In this document: one piece after another, positions 43,299-51,516 of the stretch | Numbering within the stretch: the stretch's first letter is position 1 | Layout: each line of letters opens with the position of its first letter | DNA from: Alcanivorax quisquiliarum | Lineage (GTDB): Bacteria; Pseudomonadota; Gammaproteobacteria; Pseudomonadales; Alcanivoracaceae | Direction: 5' to 3' | NCBI RefSeq assembly: GCF_023051175.1 | Contig: NZ_JALKII010000003.1 | Location: forward strand, 1-64,000 | Length of the DNA: 64,000 bases | Translations under genes and position numbers: made by a program | Notes under the pieces: model-generated | Told to the model about the DNA's origin: nothing | The model's database searches: none | What the model saw: only the letters and a program-made list of their open reading frames with translations

Positions 43299-43467
43299 GC
43301 CGCGTTTCGCCCCACTCGCTGCGCGGGCGACACTACTGCGGCCACCCGTACCGCCATCAGCGGCGCCACCGGACGTTCGAAGGCGCCCCTGCGCTCCCTC
43401 GATAGCCCCTCGATAACCAGACCCGCTATCGGCCTTGCGCGCCCTGGCTGTTATCGCCGCCTGTTGC

Positions 43468-44967
43468 CTACAGATGCGTCTCGGCATATTCCGCCAGCAG
43501 CGAACGCGGCACGCCATTGAGCTGCACCGAGCCGCCAAAGGCAAAACCCTTGAAACGCTCCGTCATGTACGTCAATCCTGAACTGGTCGGGCTCAGATAA
43601 GGCGCGTCGATTTGCGACAGGTTGCCCAGACACACCACTTTGCTGCCCTCACCTGCTCGCGTGACGATGGCCTTCATCTGATGCGGCGTGAGATTCTGGC
43701 TTTCGTCGATCAGGATCAGTGATTTCTGGAAGCTGCGCCCGCGAATATAATTGAGCGCCTTGAACTGGATATTGGCGCGCTCCTTGACGTAATTGATGCT
43801 GCCACTCGGGTTCTCGTCGTTGAGATGGAGCGCCTCGATATTATCGTTGATGGCGCCCAGCCAGGGGTCCATCTTTTCTTCTTCAGTGCCCGGCAGGAAC
43901 CCGTGCTCTTCAGCCAGCGGCGGCGTCGAGCGGGTGGCGATGATCTTGTTATAGCGCTGGTGCTCGATGGTCATTTCGATGGCCGCCGCCAGCGCCAGAA
44001 TAGTCTTGCCCGAACCTGCGGCGCCGGTCAGTGTCACCAGATGCACATCCGGGTCCAGCAGCAGATTCAGTGCGATCGCCTGATGAATATTCATCGGCTG
44101 CAAGCCCCACGCCTGCTGCCCCAGCAACTGCTCTCGCGGCATGTGGCGCAGCACCACCACGCCCTCTGCCACACCCATGACCCTGCCGACAAATCCTTGC
44201 TCGTCAAGAATGAACTGGTTGGGATAGATCTCTTCGCCGAGCACCTCGCGGACCAGCGCCGCATGAGAAAGATAATGCAACGTCTCCACACCGCGCTGCT
44301 CGGTTTCAACCTGGCTGACGCGATCCCAGAACGAGCCGGGCAGCTCGAAATAACCTCGTGACAATTGACGGATATCCGACACCAGCTGGTCGTTGTGATA
44401 ATCCTCGGCCTCGATCCCGCAGGCACGCGCTTTCAGGCGCATGTTGATGTCCTTGGTGACCAGCACATAACGCCGATGCGAATCACGGGATTTCAGCGAT
44501 ACGATATCGTTGATGATGCGATTGTCGTTCAGGTGCTCGGGCAACACGCCTTCGCCTTCCTGTACCGGGCGCGGCATCAGCACCGATAATGTGCCCTGGG
44601 TGCCCTCCGGCCCGCGAGGAATCGGCACGCCGGCATCCACCTGTTCCGGCAGCGCCGGCCCGAGAATGCGATCAATCAGACGGATTGCTGCCCGGCAATC
44701 GGCAGCAATATGTGATTTGCCGGATTTGAGCTTGTCCAGCTCCTCCAGCACGGTCATCGGCACCACCACCCCATGCTCTTCGAAATTCAGCAGCGCATTC
44801 GGATCGTGAACCAGTACGTTGGTATCCAGCACATAAACTTTTTCATGTTCGCCGGAGCTGGCACCGGGCCCGCCGTAACTGCGCACTGACGCCGGATCGG
44901 TGCGTTGCTGGCGTGCTTTACCGGAACTGATCGGAACGGTGTGTATGGCTGCCGCGCGTTCTTCCAT
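43468..44967 (-). CDS. PIN-domain/PhoH-family ATPase
   Basis: A 499-residue protein. An N-terminal PIN-type nuclease domain begins VYVLDTNVLVHDP and covers roughly the first 190 residues. A PhoH ATPase domain follows with Walker A GAAGSGKT and Walker B LILIDESQN. PIN-PhoH proteins are thought to act as RNA-directed nuclease/ATPases. The start is set at ATG 44967, with GAGGGG six bases upstream; ATGs at 44973 and 45051 are alternatives. It is convergent with the rhodanese gene. Confidence 0.88.
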   Translation of the reverse strand: MEERAAAIHTVPISSGKARQQRTDPASVRSYGGPGASSGEHEKVYVLDTNVLVHDPNALLNFEEHGVVVPMTVLEELDKLKSGKSHIAADCRAAIRLIDRILGPALPEQVDAGVPIPRGPEGTQGTLSVLMPRPVQEGEGVLPEHLNDNRIINDIVSLKSRDSHRRYVLVTKDINMRLKARACGIEAEDYHNDQLVSDIRQLSRGYFELPGSFWDRVSQVETEQRGVETLHYLSHAALVREVLGEEIYPNQFILDEQGFVGRVMGVAEGVVVLRHMPREQLLGQQAWGLQPMNIHQAIALNLLLDPDVHLVTLTGAAGSGKTILALAAAIEMTIEHQRYNKIIATRSTPPLAEEHGFLPGTEEEKMDPWLGAINDNIEALHLNDENPSGSINYVKERANIQFKALNYIRGRSFQKSLILIDESQNLTPHQMKAIVTRAGEGSKVVCLGNLSQIDAPYLSPTSSGLTYMTERFKGFAFGGSVQLNGVPRSLLAEYAETHL

Positions 44968-45256
44968 GCTCATCCCCTCAGACAAGGCGAATCGATCGGG
45001 AACGGCGACCGGATAGTGGTCGTGCGCCTGCGGGCTGTTGTCGTTTGCCATTGCCGCTGCAACCTGTTGCCGGCTTGCAGCTATGCCGTTTGCAAACTTT
45101 GTCTGCCATGCAAATTGCGACTGGCGAACTTGCAATTCGCCATGGCAGCCTTGCCACGCTGGCACACACTTCTGCCACACAACCTTCTGCCACAAGCTCT
45201 GGCACATACCTGGCAAAAGAGAGACGCCACCACCTGCCGCCGGTTACTGACACATC

Positions 45257-45286
45257 GACGGTTCAATAACTGACGGTTCAACAACT
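45257..45286 (+). repeat. 15-bp tandem duplication
   Basis: GACGGTTCAATAACT is followed at once by GACGGTTCAACAACT, differing by one base. It lies in the 200-base divergent region ahead of the PhoH gene and the methyltransferase gene. Confidence 0.7.
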
Positions 45287-45296
45287 CATTACTGCC

Positions 45297-45312
45297 GGTG
45301 ATCGCGATCACC
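45297..45312. promoter_or_regulatory. Perfect 16-bp palindrome, possible operator
   Basis: GGTGATCGCGATCACC lies between two divergent genes and 11 bases beyond a 15-bp tandem duplication. It is symmetrical with no loop, which suits a dimeric repressor site better than a terminator. The regulator is not known. Confidence 0.5.
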
Positions 45313-45420
45313 CCCGCAAAGGCGAGGTGAGCCTCAAACATACCCGGCTTTTTTTCGCCACACAACCGACGATATCCCTGTATCGTTAGGCCCACTCTTT
45401 TTTCGCCATCGGACCCTGCA

Positions 45421-45885
45421 ATGAGTACGCAAGATCACCCGCATGTCAGAATGCCGCCGCCGCTGTTACATCTGGGCGGCCTGTTCATCGGCTACGTTAT
45501 CGACCAGGCACTGCACTGGCAGCCCGTTACACTATTCTGGCAGCGCCCCGTCGCGGCAGTGCTGGCGCTGGCGGGCATCGGCCTGATCCTCTGGGCGGCG
45601 CTGCTGATGCGCCGGCATCGCACCACCATCCTGCCGCACCGTGCTGCCACCACGCTCATTACACGCGGCCCTTACGCCCTTACTCGGAACCCGATTTATC
45701 TCGCCTTCGCATTGCTGCATCTGGCTTGTGCGATGGCCCAAGGCAGCCTGGGTATGGCGCTGCTACTGCCTGTGGTGCTGTATGTCATGGATCGGCACGT
45801 CATTGCGGAAGAAGAAGCCTTCCATGGGCGCCAGTTCGGAGCGGCCTGGGAGCAGTACCGGCAGCGGGTGCGGCGCTGGATATAA
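45421..45885 (+). CDS. Membrane methyltransferase (isoprenylcysteine/PEMT-type)
   Basis: A 154-residue integral membrane protein with four helices and the conserved C-terminal pattern of small ICMT/PEMT-like enzymes: GPYALTRNPIYLAFAL, then HVIAEEEAFHGRQFGAAWEQYRQRVRRW. Such enzymes methylate lipids or thiols using SAM; the substrate is unknown. The last 86 bases overlap the 3' end of the convergent amidase gene. Confidence 0.85.
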   Translation: MSTQDHPHVRMPPPLLHLGGLFIGYVIDQALHWQPVTLFWQRPVAAVLALAGIGLILWAALLMRRHRTTILPHRAATTLITRGPYALTRNPIYLAFALLHLACAMAQGSLGMALLLPVVLYVMDRHVIAEEEAFHGRQFGAAWEQYRQRVRRWI

Positions 45886-46525
45886 CACTGCTGCACGGCG
45901 CCGCCCATTGCTTGAGCAGTTGTGGCGACGCCAGACTGCCGTTGCACAACGTCAGCGCATCGCCGGCGAAGTGCCCCGGCACATAACGGCTGGGGCGTGT
46001 GGTCCGAGGCAGCCATCCCAGCCGCCGGTACAGCTCTGCCACCAGCTCGCTGCAAAACAGTCCTGACAGATCCGGCCGGCGCCGAAAGCCGGTGCCCAGC
46101 TCTCGCGCCAGCGTCACCAGATAATTGCGATAGGGCCGCCCGTGCAGCCGCCGCACCATGCGCGCGAGCATTCTTGCCTGCGCCTGGCTTGGCGCGTTGC
46201 CCTGCCAGGCGCGCCAGGCCACATCGCCGGGATATTCCCGCACCTTTGTCGCCAGCGGCACCAGGCCCACACCGGCCAACGCATGGCCAGCGCGCACATC
46301 GGCAGATTCACTCAAGGTGGTTGCTTCGACGACCAGCGGCTCGGGATATTCCGGCAGCTCCACCACCATGCCCACATGGCTCCAGGGGCTGCGGGTGGCA
46401 AAACGGATGATATCGCTGGCGAGGCCCCGGCCGGCAAAGAGCAGGATATCGCCGGTACGGAAGCTGTGATGACCTGGCGTTGGCAAGGGCGCGCCTTGAG
46501 GGGCCGATGTGATGCTTTGAGCCAT
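45800..46525 (-). CDS. Papain-like amidase of the NlpC/P60-related (YiiX/YebB-like) group
   Basis: A 241-residue protein with GDILLF near the N-terminus, a catalytic-type His in WSHVGMVVE, and a Cys in GLFCSELVAEL. This order (His before Cys) is that of the permuted papain-like DUF830/YiiX group, which act on lipids or peptides in the envelope. The C-terminal 29 residues come from the overlap with the methyltransferase gene and look unconserved. ATG 46525 has no good ribosome site; GTG 46585 is an alternative start. Confidence 0.75.
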   Translation of the reverse strand: MAQSITSAPQGAPLPTPGHHSFRTGDILLFAGRGLASDIIRFATRSPWSHVGMVVELPEYPEPLVVEATTLSESADVRAGHALAGVGLVPLATKVREYPGDVAWRAWQGNAPSQAQARMLARMVRRLHGRPYRNYLVTLARELGTGFRRRPDLSGLFCSELVAELYRRLGWLPRTTRPSRYVPGHFAGDALTLCNGSLASPQLLKQWAAPCSSVISSAAPAAGTAPRPLRTGAHGRLLLPQ

Positions 46526-46763
46526 GCCGGGCAAACCCGGCTGCCCTGGCTGCCATTGCGGGCGAGACGGCAGCACCCTGATCACTGTATGAATCGCTCG
46601 GTTACATTCATGTGACGAAGCCTAGGCGGCTCGGGTGATGCAGACGTGACAGTCAGGTAACGGTTTTGTGTCACCCGGCCCGCGCTGCGTTTTCATCCGG
46701 ACGTCATCAAGACTCGTCATGGTAAGCAACCACCGCGCCCCTGGCCTGGAGGCATTCGCCAGC

Positions 46764-47849
46764 ATGCCCGACCCCCGTTCTCCCACCCGCATCAGCGCCC
46801 AGCGCCTGTACCTGCTACAGCGCCATCTGCCAGAACAGTTGCAACTGGAACAACTGCTGCATCAAGGTGCCCGTTGGCTGCGAGAAGACACTGTGCTGAC
46901 CGTGCAGCACGGCGGCCTGCCATTGCCGGTGCAGGTCATCGAGCTGGGCAGCCGCTCGCCGCACGCGCCAGTGCTCGGCTTCTTCGGTGGCGTTCACGGT
47001 GTCGAACGGATCGGCAGTCAGGTACTGCTTTCCTGGCTGCACAACCTGGTGCAGCGGCTGGATTGGGATGAACAGATGGCCCGCCGCCTGGAGCGGGTGC
47101 GGGTGGTGTTCATGCCGATGATCAACCCCGGCGGCATCTGGCAACGCACGCGCAGCAACCCCAACGGTGTCGATCTGATGCGCAATGCCCCCATTGACGC
47201 CAGCGGCGCGATATTCCCGCTGGTGGGTGGCCACCGTATCACCCGCCATTTGCCATGGTATCGGGGCCGCCGCAACGCGCCAATGGAAGCCGAGGCGCAG
47301 GCGCTGGTGCGCGTGGTGCGGGAGCGCCTGCTGCCGGCGCCGTTCTCGTTGAGCATCGACTGCCACAGCGGCTTCGGCAGGCGTGATCGCCTGTGGTGCG
47401 GCTATGCGCGTTGCCAGCAGCCGATCCCCAATATTGCCGAGATCTACGCGCTGAAACAGCTGTTGGAGCGCACCCAGCCCCATCGGCACCCGTATATCAT
47501 CGAGCCGCAATCGGTGAACTACACCACCCATGGCGACCTGTGGGATTATCTATATGACGGCGCTCTGGCCAGCCACCCGGCCAATCTGTTTCTGCCGCTG
47601 ACGCTGGAGATGGGCTCCTGGCTCTGGGTGCGCAAGAATCCCCGGCAGATGTTCGATTTCTTCGGTTACTTCAACCCGGTGATCGCCCACCGGCATAGCC
47701 GGGTACTACGCCAGCATCTGCCCTTGTTCGATTTTCTGCTTGCGGCCGTGGATAACTGGCAAAACTGGATTCCGCTTCCGCATACCCGCGCTGCCCTAAC
47801 GCGGGCCGCCATCGAAGAATGGTTCCTCCAACCGCCGGAACAGGAATAA
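46764..47849 (+). CDS. M14-family zinc carboxypeptidase-like protein
   Basis: A 361-residue protein with the M14 zinc ligands His78-x2-Glu81 (GGVHGVE) and His201 (DCHSGFG). The NPGG...NPNGVDLMRN segment is characteristic of the family, and Glu282 (LEMGSW) lies where the catalytic glutamate should be. It should cleave a terminal residue from peptides or a similar amide. The start at 46764 has GGAGG eleven bases ahead; ATG 46719 and a GTG at 46668 would extend it. No clear signal peptide. Confidence 0.84.
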   Translation: MPDPRSPTRISAQRLYLLQRHLPEQLQLEQLLHQGARWLREDTVLTVQHGGLPLPVQVIELGSRSPHAPVLGFFGGVHGVERIGSQVLLSWLHNLVQRLDWDEQMARRLERVRVVFMPMINPGGIWQRTRSNPNGVDLMRNAPIDASGAIFPLVGGHRITRHLPWYRGRRNAPMEAEAQALVRVVRERLLPAPFSLSIDCHSGFGRRDRLWCGYARCQQPIPNIAEIYALKQLLERTQPHRHPYIIEPQSVNYTTHGDLWDYLYDGALASHPANLFLPLTLEMGSWLWVRKNPRQMFDFFGYFNPVIAHRHSRVLRQHLPLFDFLLAAVDNWQNWIPLPHTRAALTRAAIEEWFLQPPEQE

Positions 47850-47881
47850 GCCGCACACCCTCGGCGCTCCCTGCGCCAGCT

Positions 47882-47921
47882 TGGTGCAACCCCTCGGCAC
47901 ATCGCACCACTGCGCTGCACC
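47882..47921 (+). promoter_or_regulatory. NtrC-like half-sites upstream of the sigma-54 promoter
   Basis: TGGTGCA (47882-47888) is a perfect half of the NtrC consensus. GCACCA (47904-47909) and TGCACC (47916-47921) are near matches to the other half. Spacing is not the standard inverted pair, so this is only a candidate. They lie 50-90 bases upstream of the -24 element, a normal distance for enhancer sites. Confidence 0.4.
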
Positions 47922-47970
47922 CGCTTGCTCTTGAAACCCGTAACCCATTGTTACGGAAAGCATTTACGGC

Positions 47971-47986
47971 TGGCACGGCATGTGCT
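47971..47986 (+). promoter_or_regulatory. Sigma-54 (-24/-12) promoter of the TorF porin gene
   Basis: TGGCACG-GCAT-GTGCT matches the consensus TGGCACG-N4-TTGCW at every position but one (G for the first T). The GG and GC doublets are exactly ten bases apart. The predicted start is about 57 bases ahead of the ATG. Confidence 0.8.
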
Positions 47987-48053
47987 CGCTCTGCGTTGCG
48001 GGCGGCCACGCCAACGGGCTGCCCGAACCGCAATAGACCAAGAGGGTGAGGAT

Positions 48054-48722
48054 ATGCAGAAGCAACAGCGGATCAACAAATGGGTGGTCGCCGCACTACT
48101 GGCCGGGGCCAGCACCGCCGCGCCGATGGCGGCGCATGCCGAGATCAGCGCCAATCTGAGCGTTGCCAGCCAGTATCTGTGGCGCGGCCAGTCGCTGACT
48201 AGCGGGGGCGCGCTTTCCGGGGGCATCGACTACGCCCACGATGGCGGGCTGTATGCCGGCTTCTGGACTTCCTCGGAGGATGAGAAAACCGAATACGATC
48301 TTTATGGCGGCTACGCCGGCAGCGCCGGCCGCCTCCACTATGACATCGGCTATACCACTTACTGGTACACCGAATTCGGCGGTGATCTCAATTTTCAGGA
48401 GGCACATCTGGCGCTGGCTTATGGCGCCTTCGGCGTCAGCGGGCACTTTGGCGTGGGGGATTACGGCTGGGGCGACGGGGCGGAAAAAAACCGCGACAAC
48501 TATTACACCCTGAGTTACGAATACCAGCGCTTCGGCGCCCTGCTCGGTTACTACGATCTGGACGACAACGATCTGCGTTACACGCACCTGGATCTGAGTT
48601 ATGAGGTGTACGATGGTTTGGTGTTCACTGCCTCACAGGTGATCGACCGCGCCGATGACGATCATCCGGATGCTGTCTCCGACAACCTGCAATTCGTCGT
48701 CAGTTATACCTTCACTTTCTGA
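48054..48722 (+). CDS. TorF family putative porin
   Basis: A 222-residue outer-membrane protein with a signal peptide (cut near AHAEI, about residue 29). The family opening SANLSVASQYLWRGQSLTSG follows, then repeated beta strands, and the protein ends in Phe. Family members are porins of unknown solute. Their genes are often beside glnK-amtB. Here the gene stands alone but has a sigma-54 promoter with NtrC-like half-sites, so nitrogen control is likely. ATG 48054 follows GAGGGTGAGGAT. A very strong hairpin closes the gene. Confidence 0.9.
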   Translation: MQKQQRINKWVVAALLAGASTAAPMAAHAEISANLSVASQYLWRGQSLTSGGALSGGIDYAHDGGLYAGFWTSSEDEKTEYDLYGGYAGSAGRLHYDIGYTTYWYTEFGGDLNFQEAHLALAYGAFGVSGHFGVGDYGWGDGAEKNRDNYYTLSYEYQRFGALLGYYDLDDNDLRYTHLDLSYEVYDGLVFTASQVIDRADDDHPDAVSDNLQFVVSYTFTF

Positions 48723-48737
48723 TATTTTCTCAGCCAT

Positions 48738-48770
48738 GGCTGCCACGGGCGGACACCGCCCGTGGCAGCC
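48738..48770. terminator. Very strong two-way hairpin between TorF and PCu(A)C genes
   Basis: A perfect 15-bp stem GGCTGCCACGGGCGG with a 3-base ACA loop and its exact complement. It lies between convergent genes. No T-run flanks it, but its stability suits a transcript-end or protective structure. Confidence 0.6.
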
Positions 48771-48780
48771 GGCCACCCGG

Positions 48781-49227
48781 CTAGGGTGCGCGCACCTCGA
48801 ACGGGCCGCATACTGGCTCGCCCTCGGCAAACGCCAGGCACACCTCAATCTGTTCACCAATCTCCAGCGGCCGTTGCAGCTGATACAACATCAGGTGCTT
48901 GCCGCCGGGCTTGAGCGCGACCGCGTCCCCTGCTGGCACCACCAGCTCCGGCAGGTGGTGCATATGCCGGGTGCCGTCTTCCTGTGGTGACATGTCATGC
49001 ACTTCACCTGCGCCAGCCACCGGGCTGCTCACGGCTGTCAGGGTGCGGTCGGTGTCGCCACGGTTGTGCAGAATCAGGTAACCGGCGGTGGTGCTGCTCA
49101 CTGGCGGCACCGCACGAATCCAGCCATCTTCGATATCCATTGCTGCCGCGTGGCTCACCCATGGCAGGCCCAGGGCGGCCAGCAAAACGGTTTTCAGAGC
49201 AAGTTCAAAGTAACGAACGCAGATCAC
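48781..49227 (-). CDS. PCu(A)C copper chaperone
   Basis: A 148-residue periplasmic protein with a signal peptide (cut near SHAAA). The copper motif is the family His-x-Met...His-x-Met: HDM near residue 87 and HLML near 122, with the intervening HMHHL. It delivers Cu(I) to the CuA site of cytochrome oxidase with the SCO1 product. The start is a GTG at 49227, chosen because GAGGAG stands 7 bases ahead and the signal peptide follows. It overlaps the SCO1 gene by 23 bases. Confidence 0.88.
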   Translation of the reverse strand: MICVRYFELALKTVLLAALGLPWVSHAAAMDIEDGWIRAVPPVSSTTAGYLILHNRGDTDRTLTAVSSPVAGAGEVHDMSPQEDGTRHMHHLPELVVPAGDAVALKPGGKHLMLYQLQRPLEIGEQIEVCLAFAEGEPVCGPFEVRAP

Positions 49228-49795
49228 GCTTGATCTCCTCAAGGTCGGCTTCCACAGGAAACAGCTTGCGTACCCGGGTTTCCCGGTCGAGCAGGTAGAC
49301 GAAATCGCTGTGTGCGAATTCGGTGCCGCCCTGTCTATCTTCGCCCATGGGCATATAGACGACGCTGTACAACGACGTGATGCGCTCCACATCCTCGGTG
49401 CTGCCCGTCAGGCCGATAAAGTCGGGGTGAAACCAGGCCAGGTACTGTTGCAGATATTCCGGCGTATCACGCTCCGGATCAAAGGTGACGAACACCACCT
49501 GCACATCCGCGGCTTCGCGTGTGCGCTCCAGATCCTTGTACAGCTGCGCCATGCGCGCCATGGTCGCCGGGCAGATATCGGGGCAGTGGGTGAAGCCGAA
49601 AAACATCAGCACCACCTGGCCGCGCAGGGCATCACTGTGAAAGCGTGCGCCGGTCTGGTCGGTCATTTCGAATTCGCCGACCATACGTGTGTTGATCGGC
49701 AGTGGTTCCACCGCCGGGCCACGGCCAATCTGCCACAGCACCATCACAGCCAGCGCACCCAGCACCGCTATCGTCATCAATATCAATCGTTTCAT
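49205..49795 (-). CDS. SCO1/SenC copper-delivery protein
   Basis: A 196-residue protein with an N-terminal anchor helix (about 4-21) and a thioredoxin-fold domain. The copper site is Cys71-x3-Cys75 (CPDICP) and His162 (AHSDFVY). It matures the CuA centre of subunit II, encoded at 15889. The ATG at 49795 has its Shine-Dalgarno (AGGAG) supplied by a 9-bp tandem repeat. The partner chaperone gene overlaps its end. A copper pair far from the cox operon is common. Confidence 0.93.
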   Translation of the reverse strand: MKRLILMTIAVLGALAVMVLWQIGRGPAVEPLPINTRMVGEFEMTDQTGARFHSDALRGQVVLMFFGFTHCPDICPATMARMAQLYKDLERTREAADVQVVFVTFDPERDTPEYLQQYLAWFHPDFIGLTGSTEDVERITSLYSVVYMPMGEDRQGGTEFAHSDFVYLLDRETRVRKLFPVEADLEEIKRDLRSLL

Positions 49796-49800
49796 ACTGG

Positions 49801-49836
49801 CACTCCTGGCACTCCTGGCACTCCTGGCACTCCTGA
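49801..49836 (-). repeat. 9-bp tandem repeat holding the SCO1 ribosome site
   Basis: Four copies of CACTCCTGG (+ strand) lie just upstream of SCO1. On the minus strand each copy carries AGGAG, so the leader offers four Shine-Dalgarno sequences in a row. The nearest is 7 bases from the ATG, the best spacing. Unit length 9 keeps frame, so gain or loss of units would not disturb an upstream in-frame start. Confidence 0.85.
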
Positions 49837-50009
49837 CACCCCCAGCATTCCTGGCGCTACCACGGCTGTTTCCCCTGGCGAGGCAGGGCCGCAATGGTGG
49901 CTACAATACTCACCGCCGCCGGCCGGCACCACCCCGAGGGTGAGGCAATTTGCCGCAGCAGGCCACGCCCGGCCCGGCCAGCGCATGGCGCGCTGAGCAC
50001 TCGGGAGGG

Positions 50010-50015
50010 TATAAT
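50010..50015 (+). promoter_or_regulatory. Candidate -10 element of miaB
   Basis: A perfect TATAAT (AGGGTATAATC) lies 37 bases ahead of miaB. No good -35 stands at the right distance. Confidence 0.5.
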
Positions 50016-50052
50016 CACCGCCCTTTCAGGCAATACCGGTGTGCAAGTTCCC

Positions 50053-51390
50053 ATGGCCCGCAAGCTGTTTATCCAGACCCACGGTTGTCAGATGAACGAG
50101 TATGACTCGTCGCGCATGGCTGATCTGCTGGAAGGCAGCCACGGCCTGACCGCGGCCGAGAGCCCGGAAGAGGCCGATGTGCTGCTGCTCAATACCTGCT
50201 CGATTCGCGAAAAAGCGCAAGAGAAGGTGTTTCACCAGCTGGGCCGCTGGAAGCGGCTGAAAGACGCTCGCCCGGATCTGATCATCGGCGTGGGCGGCTG
50301 TGTGGCCAGCCAGGAAGGCGAGGCGATCCGCAGCCGTGCACCTTATGTGGATGTGATCTTCGGCCCGCAGACGCTGCATCGGCTGCCGGCACTGATCCAG
50401 CAGGCCAGTAGCACACGGGGCCTGGCGATGGACGTGAGTTTCCCGGAGATCGAGAAGTTCGACAGCCTGCCCGAGCCGTCGGTGGATGGCCCCACCGCGT
50501 TCGTCTCGATCATGGAAGGGTGCTCGAAATATTGCACCTTCTGTGTGGTGCCCTACACCCGCGGCGAGGAAGTCAGCCGCCCGGCGCCTTCAGTGCTGGC
50601 GGAAATCCGCCATCTGGCCGAGCAGGGTGTGCGCGAGGTCAATCTGCTGGGCCAGAACGTCAATGCCTATCGCGGCGCAGGCGCGGCTGGCGAGACGCTT
50701 GATCTGGCCGACCTGATCCTGCTGATCCGCGCCATTGATGGCATTGACCGCATTCGCTTCACCACCAGCCACCCGGTGGAGTTTTCCGACAGCCTGATTG
50801 ATGTTTACGCCGAGGTGCCCGAGCTGGTCAGCCACTTGCACCTGCCGGTGCAGTCCGGCTCGGATCGCATTCTGGCGATGATGAAGCGCAACCATACGGC
50901 GCTGGAATACAAATCGAAGATTCGCCGGCTGCGCCGCATTCGGCCCGAGCTGTCCATGTCGTCGGATTTCATCATCGGCTTTCCCGGCGAAACAGATGCC
51001 GATTTCGAGGCTACCATGCAGCTGATTCACGACATCGGTTTTGATGCCAGCTTCAGCTTCATTTACAGCGCACGGCCTGGCACCCCGGCTGCTGATCTGC
51101 CGGATGATGTGCCCATGGAGGTCAAGCGGCAGCGGCTGGCGATCTTGCAGCAACGCATCGCCCAGCAGGCGATGGAGATCAGTCGTGCCATGGTCGGCTC
51201 GCGACAGCGCATTCTGGTGGATGGTTTTTCCAAGAAAGACCCCGGCCAGCTCAAGGGCCGCACCGAAAACAACCGGATCGTCAATTTCCGCAGTGATGAT
51301 CTGAGCCTGATCGGCCGCTTCGCCCAGGTGGATATCGCCCAAGCCTACGCCAACTCCCTGCTCGGCACCAACGCCGCTCTTGATGACTAA
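50053..51390 (+). CDS. miaB: tRNA-2-methylthio-N6-isopentenyladenosine synthase MiaB
   Basis: A 445-residue radical-SAM methylthiotransferase. The N-terminal domain has the three cluster cysteines ([28 protein letters not shown]). The radical-SAM motif is CSKYCTFC, and a C-terminal TRAM domain follows (from about 375). It adds the methylthio group to the modified A37 of certain tRNAs. ATG 50053 is chosen because MiaB proteins begin [16 protein letters not shown]; a GTG at 50041 would add four residues. A hairpin lies between its end and the convergent cysA. Confidence 0.97.
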   Translation: MARKLFIQTHGCQMNEYDSSRMADLLEGSHGLTAAESPEEADVLLLNTCSIREKAQEKVFHQLGRWKRLKDARPDLIIGVGGCVASQEGEAIRSRAPYVDVIFGPQTLHRLPALIQQASSTRGLAMDVSFPEIEKFDSLPEPSVDGPTAFVSIMEGCSKYCTFCVVPYTRGEEVSRPAPSVLAEIRHLAEQGVREVNLLGQNVNAYRGAGAAGETLDLADLILLIRAIDGIDRIRFTTSHPVEFSDSLIDVYAEVPELVSHLHLPVQSGSDRILAMMKRNHTALEYKSKIRRLRRIRPELSMSSDFIIGFPGETDADFEATMQLIHDIGFDASFSFIYSARPGTPAADLPDDVPMEVKRQRLAILQQRIAQQAMEISRAMVGSRQRILVDGFSKKDPGQLKGRTENNRIVNFRSDDLSLIGRFAQVDIAQAYANSLLGTNAALDD

Positions 51391-51477
51391 ACCGGAGCGA
51401 TGACCCAGGCCGAGCGACGACCAAGCCCAAGCGATGCCTGAGCCTGGCGAAACTGAGTCCGAGCAACGACTGACGCC

Positions 51478-51498
51478 GAGGCTGCGCCTTGCAGCCTC
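51478..51498. terminator. Hairpin between miaB and cysA
   Basis: Perfect 8-bp GAGGCTGC/GCAGCCTC with a 5-base loop between convergent genes. It lacks a T-run, so it is a tentative terminator. Confidence 0.4.
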
Positions 51499-51516
51499 CC
51501 CGCTCATCCCCGCCGT

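Noticed and set aside
49801-49836. Tandem 9-bp repeats considered as a CRISPR array
   Set aside because: Units are contiguous without spacers and far too short. No cas genes are nearby.
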